Source: Vicia villosa (taxonomy: Eukaryota; Streptophyta; Magnoliopsida; Fabales; Fabaceae). Taken from it: DNA of 64,000 nucleotides. The notes below the pieces were generated by a model. The model was not told the DNA's origin. It ran no database searches and saw only the letters and a program-made list of their open reading frames with translations. The translations under genes were made by a program, and so were the position numbers. The stretch is from the NCBI RefSeq assembly GCF_029867415.1, contig NC_081186.1:25733915-25797914 (forward strand), in the 5' to 3' direction. Of the stretch, positions 32,401-41,706 are shown one piece after another. Numbering within the stretch: the first letter of the stretch is position 1; the number at the start of each line of letters is the position of its first letter.

Positions 32401-34268
32401 TGTAACATCCGTAATTTCCTTAATTTAATTTAATTGGGATTTAAATTATTTTATTGGAATTATTTGACATTTCTCTAAAAATTATGGAAAATAATAGAGT
32501 TGGGCCGAGGTAGTGTTAGTAAAAGGAGGGGTGTTGGTCACAAGGCCTTTTTACTAAATTATATTATTTTTCGTAAAAGAAGGAAAAGGAGGAAATTAGA
32601 GAAAGAACGTGAAAAGAGCAGAAGAGGAGAAGAGATGAAGAACGTGAAAGTGCAGAAGCAGAGAAAGGGGAAGAGTTCAAGAATTTGGCTAAGGTAAGGG
32701 GGGACTTATCTGATTATCATCTATTATCGGGTTAGGGGTTGATAATACTGAATAGATGTGGAATTCGGGTCGATTGAGTCATATGATAAGTTTAGGGATT
32801 GAGTCAATTGTGTGATATTTGATCTCTATGTTTGAATCTATGATATCTATGTTGTTATGATCTCAATTGATGTGTAATTGATGTATTATGAGGTGTTTTT
32901 CATGTTGTTTGTGCATTCTAATTCCCTAGGTTCGTACTGGTATGGATTGGGTGAGTTTGGAATGTGTAGAATGCTGTTTTCTGCAGGTTGGGGTTTCTGA
33001 AATCGCTGGTTCGCGCCGCGTGTAAAGGGTTTGCGCCGCGAACAGGTGGGCAGAGTGCCAGGAAGTTGTGATACGCTCAGGTCGCGCCGCGTACCTGTGT
33101 TCGCGCCGCGAAGGCGTAACTTTTCCTCGCTTCGCGCCGCGTGTGGATGTTTGCGCCGCGAACAGCTTGGCAGGGAGCCAAGGAATTCTTGGGACGCTCA
33201 GTTCGCGCCGCGAACTGATGATGGCGCCGCGTGCTGTTGGTTTTGAGATATTTTTGAAAAGTTCAAAGATGCATAACTTTTTAACTGTTGGTCCGTTTGA
33301 TGTGCCGTTTCGAGCTAAACGAACCTTATAGGATAATCTATATGATGATGATTGAATGGTTTTTAGAATGATGAAAATACATGTAAGCTATTCTTATTGA
33401 ATATGATGATTGGTGCAAATACGTGTATGTTTTGTATATGATGATGATGGAATTGTGATTGAATGATGTCAATATATATGAACATACTTGAATGATGATG
33501 ATGATGATGGTATAAGTATGTTATATATGTTACATTCGTTCATGTTCATTAATGATACTGTATCCATAAGGGTGTGTTGGATCAGTGAAGGGCATGATTC
33601 CCATTGTGTGGAATCTGTGCTGGCAGGGCCGTATCTTGGACGATGTTGGATCAGTCATGGGTTATTCCCATTTGATGATGTTGGTACCACATGCATAGTG
33701 TCAGTTCATACTTATGCATACTTTATAACATGATTGGATTTATTCCAGTGTTGTAAATGCTGATGATGTGTTGATTGTTGTTTGATTGTTTTGAATGTCT
33801 GTTTATGAAACAATTGGGTGAACGATACAACTGTGATGTGTTATTGCTTTATAACCTTATAACATTTGTTAATTATGATGAGACTCACCCTTACATGTTG
33901 TCATTTTCAGATTGAGGATAGCGGCTGTTCGACTCGGTGAGGATTAGCTCATGAGTCAGGGTCTTAGTTAGCATCAGGTGTCATGCTCTAATAGTTGTAA
34001 CACTGGGGACGCGATTGTTTAGAGTTTATGATTATGACTCTAGTTATGTTTTGATGTTTGAAGGATAAGTTTTAAAGATGTTAAACTTAGTCCGTTTTTG
34101 ATAAATTTCCGCTGTGTGAACATGAAACGTTTTAAATTATGATGATTACCTCAGTGAATGCATGGCATGACTGACTGATGTTTATTTATTATGAATTGTG
34201 GCACCCTTATTTCATGTACTCTGAATAATTGTTTTAAAATTGCCGCGGGGTTAGTAAGGGGTGTTACA
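32401..34268 (+). repeat. 3' LTR of the Tekay element
   Basis: 1,868 bp, ends GGGGTGTTACA. Many of the differences from the 5' LTR are C/T or G/A changes. The GCGCCGCG cluster (33,013-33,231) is better preserved here. Confidence 0.95.
33013..33231. repeat. Four paired GCGCCGCG motifs in the Tekay LTR
   Basis: GCGCCGCG starts at 33,013/33,033, 33,084/33,103, 33,134/33,153 and 33,205/33,224. Spacing inside pairs is 20, 19, 19 and 19 bp. Pair-to-pair intervals are 71, 50 and 71 bp. The 5' LTR copy (from 23,233) has the same layout with a few motifs mutated. Confidence 0.95.
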
Positions 34269-34273
34269 GTTTT

Positions 34274-34603
34274 CACTAAGGACTTAGGAAAACATCTTTA
34301 AGAACAAATAGTTGCATCTCATGAACTTGTTGAAGAGATCTTTTTACAGAGTCATTATAAGGCAAACCATACACCTACCTTGGTATTATTCTAAATTTAT
34401 ACACAAAAGTCCATTTTAATTTCAGCTTATTTATTTTAATTTACTTATTTCATTATAACAAAAGAAACACTCCTTTGCTATTTTGTTTAATTGACTAGTT
34501 ACAATAACTTGTATTTCCCACGCAATCCTCGTGATCGATACTTGGGGTAAAACCCATTATTACTACATCGGTGAAGATATTACACTTGCTATTTTTCTGA
34601 TCA
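34274..34603 (+). repeat. 5' LTR of the Athila-type element, piece 2
   Basis: Resumes with CACTAAGGACTTAGG after the Tekay target duplication and ends CTGATCA at 34,603. It corresponds to 39,930-40,259 in the 3' LTR. Confidence 0.9.
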
Positions 34604-34609
34604 AGTTTT

Positions 34610-34627
34610 TGGCGCCGTTGCCGGGGA
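34610..34627 (+). promoter_or_regulatory. Primer binding site, tRNA-Asp
   Basis: TGGCGCCGTTGCCGGGGA, six bases after the LTR. It matches the complement of the plant tRNA-Asp 3' end and is the usual Athila site. Confidence 0.9.
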
Positions 34628-34770
34628 TTGCCAAAATATAAAGTTATTATTCAGTCAATTAAAATTTTATTGCTCTGCAATTAAAATTTTATTTCTTTTG
34701 CAAAAATTTGATTTTTATTTACTTATTTATTTTTATTGTTTACTCCCAACTAATAACTGTCTAATCTTGT

Positions 34771-36090
34771 ATGCGAGGTAAGGCCTCAGCTGAACTTCTT
34801 TTTGACGCAGAACCAGAAAGATTATTGCGAGCACGACTCCGAGAAATTAAGCGGAAAAGACTGGCTTCAAAAGGAGAATCACCTACAGTTTCAGAATCGG
34901 AAGACGAAGAAAGAATATCTATTTCATCCGAACAGTCAGAATCTGAGCCTGAAACTATGGCAGCTGACCCACCTCCTCCAGAGAGGCTTTTAGGAGATTA
35001 TGGAAGAGCTAATGCACCGCTTGGAAGAATGACCATCATAAATCAACCGGTCAACGTGGCACACATCCAACTACATCCTTCAACTATCCGACAGTTAGAG
35101 AGCAAGCCGTTTGCTGGAAGAATGAATGAAGATGCAAATAAGCATCTACAGAGATTCCTCACCACAACAACATCATTAAAGATCAAAGGCCATTCTGAAG
35201 AAGCCAAGAGACTCGTGATGTTCCCATTCACATTATTCGACGACGCGGAAGAGTGGTTTTACTCACTTCCAGCGGGAAGCATCACAACATGGCAACAGAT
35301 GGAAACGGCTTTCCTTAATGAGTATTTCCTTGCATCAGTCTTTATTCGAAAAAGATATGATATTGTGAATTTCAAGCAGAAAGAAGGGGAATCACTGGGA
35401 GATGCATATAAAAGGTTCAAGAGGTGTTTGGTGGCTTGTCCCACTCATAACATGGACCCAACCGAGCAAATGCAGACTTTTGTTAATGGTCTCCGACTTA
35501 AGACAAAACAGCTTATCGACACTGCTACCGGTGGCTCAACTAATTTTTCAACAGCCACTGGTATCAAGAGAATCATAGAAGCTATTGCCGCTAATGAGCA
35601 CATTGAGTTATATGACCGTGCAATGAGCCAACCGGAAGGAAAAATTGATTTGAAGCTTGCTGATCAGGTAGTTAAAATGGAAGAACAAATTGCGGCTATA
35701 GTAGAAAAAAGATTGAAGAAGATGAACATTGGTGAACAGAAAGTAGCACAGGTTGAGCCGAGTGCCTCAGTTGTGTGTGAAATATGTAATGGACCGCATT
35801 TTGCTATGCATTGTGTAGCAACACAAGAACAAGTTGAGCAGATTCATATGTTAAGGCAAAATAATCCATACGCCAATACATATAATCCAGGATGGAAAAA
35901 TCATCCTAACTTTGCATGGAAGGACCAACAAGGAAACTTTCAAAAGCAAGGATCTCCACAACAACAACCTCCATATCAGCAACAATTTCAACACCATCCA
36001 CAACAGTTCCAAACTCAAGGTCAACAACAGGTACCGAAAAAAGCAGATTGGGAGACCGCTATTGAAATAATGGCAGCTCAAAATTCTTAG
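34771..36090 (+). CDS. Athila-type gag (439 codons to first stop)
   Basis: Encodes the structural protein of the element. The N-terminus is charged (ERLLRARLREIKRKR, then an acidic serine-rich stretch). The capsid core contains QLESKPFAGRMNEDANKHLQ, LFDDAEEWFYSLPAGSITTW and FLNEYFLASVF. A zinc-finger-like CEICNGPHFAMHC is near codon 340. The C-terminal third is rich in Gln and Pro. The ATG at 34,771 is the first in frame after the leader. The terminating TAG (36,088) is probably a mutated glutamine codon, since the same frame continues open through protease to 37,350. Confidence 0.85.
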   Translation: MRGKASAELLFDAEPERLLRARLREIKRKRLASKGESPTVSESEDEERISISSEQSESEPETMAADPPPPERLLGDYGRANAPLGRMTIINQPVNVAHIQLHPSTIRQLESKPFAGRMNEDANKHLQRFLTTTTSLKIKGHSEEAKRLVMFPFTLFDDAEEWFYSLPAGSITTWQQMETAFLNEYFLASVFIRKRYDIVNFKQKEGESLGDAYKRFKRCLVACPTHNMDPTEQMQTFVNGLRLKTKQLIDTATGGSTNFSTATGIKRIIEAIAANEHIELYDRAMSQPEGKIDLKLADQVVKMEEQIAAIVEKRLKKMNIGEQKVAQVEPSASVVCEICNGPHFAMHCVATQEQVEQIHMLRQNNPYANTYNPGWKNHPNFAWKDQQGNFQKQGSPQQQPPYQQQFQHHPQQFQTQGQQQVPKKADWETAIEIMAAQNS

Positions 36091-37350
36091 TTTCAAGAAG
36101 AGACAAGAACCAATCTCAGGAACACCACAGCTTCAATCAAAAATCCGGAAGTTCAAGTGGGTCAAATAGCACATCATCTCACTCTACAGGCACAAGGTAC
36201 CCTTCCAAGCTCAATTGTGAAAAATCCGAAAGACCAAGAGAAGATTAATGCTATTACAACAAGGAGTAAGAAAGTGTTAGAATCGCAAAAAGAAAAAGAG
36301 GAAAGGGATGACCCCATGGTAATAGAGGTCGATCTGGAGATAAGAGAGAATCCAAAAGAACCAGAAGTCGTGATACCACCAGTTAAACCAGTTGAAGAAA
36401 AAAATAAGAAAGATGCTGAACTGGTGATCAAACTACCCTTCCCTTCAAGAGTAACAAAGAAGAATTCAAAAGAGAAAGACTTTAAGAAGTTCACTAAATT
36501 ATTCAAAAGGTTAGAAGTAAACCTACCATTCTTTGAAGCACTTGAGCACATGCCTTTGTATAAGAAATTTATGAAGGAGGAGCTGGCAAAAAAGAGATCA
36601 CTAGGAGGAGAACAAAAAATTACAACCGAGAAGTGTGGTACAGTCTCGTTAGAAAGAAAGATCCCAATAAAGAGGAAAGACCCTGGGACGGTGGCGATAC
36701 CATGCACTATCAAGAATATGACATTTAAAAAGGTACTCCTCGATTCTGGTTCAGGTGTGAGTTTAATGCCTCTGTCCATTTTTAAAAGGCTGGAATTGGA
36801 AAAGATTAGTGAAAGCAAGACACAGTTAAGGTTTGTCGATCACACCATTAAGAAATCCTATGGGGTAGCTGAAGATGTACTAGTGGAAGTTGATAAGTTT
36901 GTTTTCCCTGTTGACTTCCACATCATAGACATTCCGGAAGATGAAGAAACTCCTATCCTTCTTGGGAGACCCTTTTTGTCGACAGGCCGCTGTAATTTTG
37001 ACATTGAAAAAGGGACGCTAACGCTGAAATCATTTGATGAAGAAGTAACCTTGAAGATGTTAGGAGTCAGGAAACATAGGTCTGATGTGAATGAGAAAAC
37101 TTCAACTGGTATGACGGAAGGTGAACAAGAAGACAAATATCTTAAAAATCTCCAAGAAAAAGTTTCAAGCATAGCCTCTCTATTGGAACCAACTTATGTA
37201 GCTGTCAAAAGTCCTAAGAAAGCTAAGGAAATCGAGAAAAATGTGGGAAGCAAATTGAAGAGAAAAGTTATCCAGGCTTTTCATCTTCATGAGTTCGCGG
37301 TTGCGGAAGTGGCAAACAACAAGGTTTGGAAAAGGAAATACCCTCCATAA
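36091..37350 (+). CDS. Athila-type protease region, same frame as gag
   Basis: The frame continues directly after the gag TAG (QEETRTNLRN); the first internal ATG is at 36,157. A lysine/glutamate-rich linker leads to the aspartic protease. Its active site is LLDSGSGVSLMPLS (DSG at 36,742-36,750), with the later flap-region words ETPILLGRPFLSTG. The frame ends at TAA after WKRKYPP. The protein stops before where reverse transcriptase would begin, and no RT, RNase H or integrase is found downstream. Protease would process Gag, but replication enzymes must come from elsewhere. Confidence 0.85.
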   Translation, partial: FQEETRTNLRNTTASIKNPEVQVGQIAHHLTLQAQGTLPSSIVKNPKDQEKINAITTRSKKVLESQKEKEERDDPMVIEVDLEIRENPKEPEVVIPPVKPVEEKNKKDAELVIKLPFPSRVTKKNSKEKDFKKFTKLFKRLEVNLPFFEALEHMPLYKKFMKEELAKKRSLGGEQKITTEKCGTVSLERKIPIKRKDPGTVAIPCTIKNMTFKKVLLDSGSGVSLMPLSIFKRLELEKISESKTQLRFVDHTIKKSYGVAEDVLVEVDKFVFPVDFHIIDIPEDEETPILLGRPFLSTGRCNFDIEKGTLTLKSFDEEVTLKMLGVRKHRSDVNEKTSTGMTEGEQEDKYLKNLQEKVSSIASLLEPTYVAVKSPKKAKEIEKNVGSKLKRKVIQAFHLHEFAVAEVANNKVWKRKYPP

Positions 37351-38800
37351 AAAAGGGTAATGGACCGTCGAGCCATGCGACGTTAAATGAAGCGCTTCGT
37401 GGGAGGCAACCCATGGTTTTAATAATTAATCTTTCTGGTTGTTTGTCTTATTTTTAGGAAATAAAAGAGAGCATCTCCAGTGGAAGCTAGGAAGTGATCA
37501 TTGGAATGCAATACCTCTGTAAGCAACCTCTCCGAGGCTGGTTCTAAAACATTGAGGACAATGTTTAGTTCAAGTGTGAGAGGGGTTCTTTTCAGTTGCT
37601 TTTAGTTGATTTCCATTTTTTGTTTTTGTTTGTGTGTTGTGTTGACATTGTGTTATAGATTGAGTGATGGATGCTGAATGAATGATAAATGGTAGTTAGT
37701 GGATGAAAGGTGCAACCTGAACTTAATCTCTCGAGGAACTTTGGAAGTGGACATAGCCGAAAGTGTCGGACGCAACTTGAAGAACTGGACTGAGAAGGTA
37801 AGTGGTGAAATCAAGCCGGAAAAGAAAGTCACATGACATAAAGGGTGTGTTGAAGCTGCAAACTTAGCCTACATGGTGAGGAACATAAAAAGCCAAACAC
37901 ATGTAAAGATCATCATGAGAGTAAAATCAGGTATGACTTTATCTCTCTAATTTTGCGTTTGTCCTACCGACACAGTACAAATATGAAATCACACACTGAG
38001 GCACTTGTTTGTTCTCCCCGGAGCGTTTCCGTCCTTCATTTATTTATGTTTTATCCCTCGTTAAACCTGTTGAGCCATTCCCCCTTGTTTGTTTCAACCC
38101 ACACATGTCATCCTTAACCATAATTCTATCATCTTTGTTCGGCACTTGTGTAATTATTGTTTCTTTTGAATCTGTGTGAAATTGTAAGTTTGGGGTAGTG
38201 CTTAAAAAAAAATAAAGGGCAAGTGTGATATGAAAAAAAAAAAGAAAATAAAAGTGTGTAAAGCACAAGAAAAAAAAGTTTGAAACACTTGCCTAAAAAG
38301 ATTTGAAAGACTCGAACGATGTTGATTGCCTGGTAATTAGGTAAAAAGGAGAGTCTAAGAAGAAACCCCCTCACACAAAACCGAACACAAAGACAAGAAG
38401 AATAACATAAGTGCTAGTTCACAAACCATTTGCATATCAATTCCTTGTTTATCCTTCCTTCCACCTCAGCCCCGTTACAACCTAAAAAGTCCTCAAAAGT
38501 GTGTGAATTATTTTTGTGTAGTGAAAGTAGGATGTATGCAAAGTCAAGGGTTGATATTGCATATCGTGATGTTGAGCAAAAAGCACTCTAACCCCGAGAG
38601 ACAATGTGAGAAGTGTGAAAAGTTTGCAGGTGAAATACACTCTGTTGTGAAGTGTGATGGACAACAAGGTTCGATAAGTCCAAAAGCTTAATCAAGAAAG
38701 GGAAGTAAGTTGCAAAAGACATTGACTATGTTGTGGAAAAGAAAAGTTTAAGGTGACCTCGGTTTGATCTCTTGCATCACTTGAGGACAAGCAATGAGAT
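37351..38800 (+). other. 3' untranslated region of the Athila-type element
   Basis: About 1.4 kb with no conserved reading frame. It includes GAAGCGCTTCGTGGGAGGCA near 37,387, a segment I associate with the 3' region of larger Athila-like elements. This suggests an internal deletion joined protease to the 3' end. A-rich runs lie near 38,200-38,270. Confidence 0.6.
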
Positions 38801-38813
38801 AAGTTTGGGGTTG
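38801..38813 (+). promoter_or_regulatory. Polypurine tract of the Athila-type element
   Basis: AAGTTTGGGGTTG directly before the 3' LTR. Confidence 0.7.
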
Positions 38814-40259
38814 TGATCGGTCACCATTTATACTTAATTTCGTCATAAATTCGGCATAAGATCGTCATACTTGGTAACACTTTGTGGTTGTTTTCAAGAG
38901 TTTTTCGTTGATTCCTTTAATATTAGTTAATTGCTTGCATTATGTTTTTGTTCCCTTTATCATGTCTTTTTAGATGCTTTTGATCTCTCTACTTGGTGGT
39001 TGTAGGTTAATTCTGGATCAGATGGAAATTGCACAAGTGTTGGTGTAAAAGAAGCTGAAAATCGTGACAAGCGTGTAGTATTTTGAACATAACTTGAGTT
39101 TCGTAACTCGGAATGACGCGGTTCCGGTGGCAAAATTTCGCTAACGAAAAGGGCTACAACTTTGATGTTGAAGTCAAAGCCAAAAGAGGCAGAGGCGGAC
39201 ACGGTCAGACCGTGTCAAGTGACACGGCCGTGTCCAACCTGCTGAAGAATTCTCCCCAAAAGTGGCAGAAGCTAACACGGTCAGCCTGTGTCAAGTGACA
39301 CGGCCGTGTCAGCCTGTGCGGACAGAATTTCTGATTTTCTATGTTTTTACAATTTTAAAGTTCTGGGGGCAATTTGGGTATTCTGGCTGAAATCTGAAAA
39401 CCTAGAGGGATTAAAAGAGAATTGAGAGACAAGGGGAAGGCACTTTTTGATCGTACGATAGGATTCCAGAGCAGAGAAAGATAGCTTCATCAAGGTGTTG
39501 GAAGACGAAGAGATTCAACGGTGGACACCATTGAAGATCCGAGTTCTCCTAATCTTTGTAAATGTCTAAACTTTTTGATTTTGGTTTCTTGAATATTATG
39601 AGAGGCTAAACCCCCCAATGCCAGGGGGGTGTCCCTGATTTTAATTGTAATGACTATGATCTACGTACTTCTTTAATCAAGTATTCATGTTTTGCAATTT
39701 AATTGTCTAATGTTTTTATGCTATCTTTGTTGGACAAACAAAGATCGATCTACGGTTAACAATTTGTAGGACTATGATTGTTAAGGTTTTTAGACAATTT
39801 AATCTGAGATATCACCTAGGACTAGGGATGCCGTAAGGTTATTTGAATATTCTTGATTATTTTTATCTTTGGTTCACAAACCTTTGTTTCTAAGGACTTA
39901 GGCATTAGGGTTGCAAACCAAAAGGTTTTCACTAAGGACTTAGGAAAACATACTTAAGAACAAATAGTTGCATCTCATGAACTTGTTGAAGAGATCTTTT
40001 TACAGAGTCATTATAAGGCAAATCATACACCTACCTTGGCATTATTCTAAATTTATACACAAAAGTCCATTTTAATTTCAGCTTATTTATTTTAATTTAC
40101 TTATTTCATTATAACAAAAGAAACACTCCTTTGCTATTTTGTTTAATTGACTAGTTACAATAACTTGTATTTCCCACGCAATCCTCGTGATCGATACTTG
40201 GGGTAAAACCAATTATTACTACATCGGTGAAGATAGTACACTTGCTATTTTTCCGATCA
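38814..40259 (+). repeat. 3' LTR of the Athila-type element (1,446 bp)
   Basis: Begins TGATCGGTCACC and ends TTTCCGATCA. It contains the uninterrupted sequence into which the Tekay element inserted in the sister LTR (GTTTT at 39,925-39,929). Confidence 0.95.
39198..39310. repeat. Two paired GACACGG dyads in the Athila LTR
   Basis: Pair 1 is GACACGGTC-A-GACCGTGTC (39,198-39,216, perfect arms, centre 39,207) with GACACGGCCGTGTC (39,221-39,234, centre 39,227.5). Pair 2 is the same with one arm decayed (centre 39,283) and GACACGGCCGTGTC at 39,297-39,310 (centre 39,303.5). Centre spacing is 20.5 bp in both pairs and the pair interval is 76 bp. Confidence 0.95.
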
Positions 40260-40264
40260 GCTTT

Positions 40265-41706
40265 CCTCACTAAAGCCAAAAGTCGCTACTCGCCAATCTG
40301 AAAATGTTAAAAGTAAGGGTGAGTCTCATTCAAATTAACAAATGTTATAGAGTCATAAACAATAACACATCACAGTCACATTATTCACCCAATTGTATCA
40401 TATACATATATTCAGACAAGTTTCATCATCACAACAACCAACACATCATCAATATTCATAACATTGGAATACATCCAATCATGTTATAAAAGTATGCATA
40501 TGTATGAACTGACACTATGCATGTGGTACCAACATCATCAAATGGTAATAACCCATGACCGATCCAACATCATCAAGATACGACCCTGCCAGCACAAATT
40601 CCACACAATGGGAATCATGCCCTTTACTGATCCAACACATCATCATGGATACGACATCAACAATGAATATGAATGAATGCAACATATACAACATACTTAT
40701 ACCATCATCATCATCATCAATATTATCATCATCATCAAGTATGTTCATATATATTAGCATCATTCAATTACAATTCAATCATCATCATCATCATTAAAGA
40801 ACATACATGTATTCGCATCAATCATCATCATCAATAAGAAATAACATACATGTTTCCACATCATTCCAAAACAAATCAATCATCATCATATAATTCTCAA
40901 CAATCATCACATAATAATGTTTTTAAAACACATCTTATATTGTCACATTTCATCATATATGTCAACAATACATCATTCATCAAACTAACGAAATATTCAC
41001 ATCACACTCATATCCTCGCATAGGATGTCTCAAACACCTCGTCATATAATTCAAAAAAAATCATCATACGACTCACATTTTAAACATAGCATACATCGTC
41101 ATATCTTATAATATATATCCACAACACATCATACATCAAAACAAGCAAATGATGATAAAATAAATTCAAGATGCTGCTCATTTCATCATTATAACACAAG
41201 GAATATTTCATAAGCTTCATCCTACTCGAAACGGCACTTAAAACAGGCCAACGGTTCGAAAGTTATGCATCTTTAAACTTTTCAAAATTTACTAGCAGCA
41301 CGCGGCGCCACACATTGTTCACGACGCGCTGCCAGGAAACGACGCCTTCGCGGCGCCAAAAAGGGACGCGGCGCGAACTGAGTGAAATAATTTTCCTTAA
41401 GCTTTCTGCCAAGCAGTTCGCGGTGCCAACAATTGGACACGGCACGAACTGACCAGATCAGATATCCCAATCGCAAATGACAGCATACGAACCTGAATCC
41501 GAAATTCCTCAACCTCGACCAAATCGATTCCAGTTGATTAAACACCACAAAATAGCCACACAACATATATCATATACACATATAACATATATTATGCATC
41601 ATCAAACATCATACAACACCAAATTCATGGAATTCATCAAAACAGATAATTATCAACAACCATCCCCAAAATCCAACTCTATCATACGACTCAATTGACA
41701 TGAAAT
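40265..41706 (-). repeat. Left LTR of the outer element, piece 2
   Basis: Matches 60,946-62,392 of the right LTR with a few percent differences. It contains (CAT)n stretches near 40,700-40,800 and a degraded GCGGCGC cluster at about 41,300-41,455. It is cut after CATGAAAT by the Ogre-derived element. Open frames here are mirrored in the right LTR and are not genes. Confidence 0.9.

Larger units (their letters stand above)
22621..34268 (+). mobile_element. Tekay/Del chromovirus, complete, GTTTT target duplication
   Basis: LTRs are 22,621-24,504 (1,884 bp) and 32,401-34,268 (1,868 bp), with GTTTT at 22,616-22,620 and 34,269-34,273. The empty site GGTTTTCACTAAGG is intact in the Athila 3' LTR at 39,924. 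Internal order is gag with three zinc knuckles, protease, RT, RNase H, integrase and C-terminal chromodomain, which defines Tekay/Del. It is disabled by two TAG codons in gag and by an Ogre-type solo LTR in RT (26,503-29,848). The LTRs differ by roughly 1.6% by eye. Confidence 0.95.
21506..40259 (+). mobile_element. Athila-type element with gag and protease only; GCTAT/GCTTT target duplication
   Basis: The 5' LTR is 21,506-34,603 (split by a Tekay insertion; 1,445 bp without it) and the 3' LTR is 38,814-40,259 (1,446 bp). Both begin TGATCGGTCACC and end with GATCA. Flanks are GCTAT (21,501-21,505) and GCTTT (40,260-40,264), one mismatch. The empty site reads GCTATCCTCACC in the other outer LTR at 60,941. 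The interior has a tRNA-Asp primer site, gag-protease frame, 1.4 kb untranslated region and polypurine tract, but no reverse transcriptase, RNase H or integrase. It would depend on an autonomous Athila. Confidence 0.92.
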
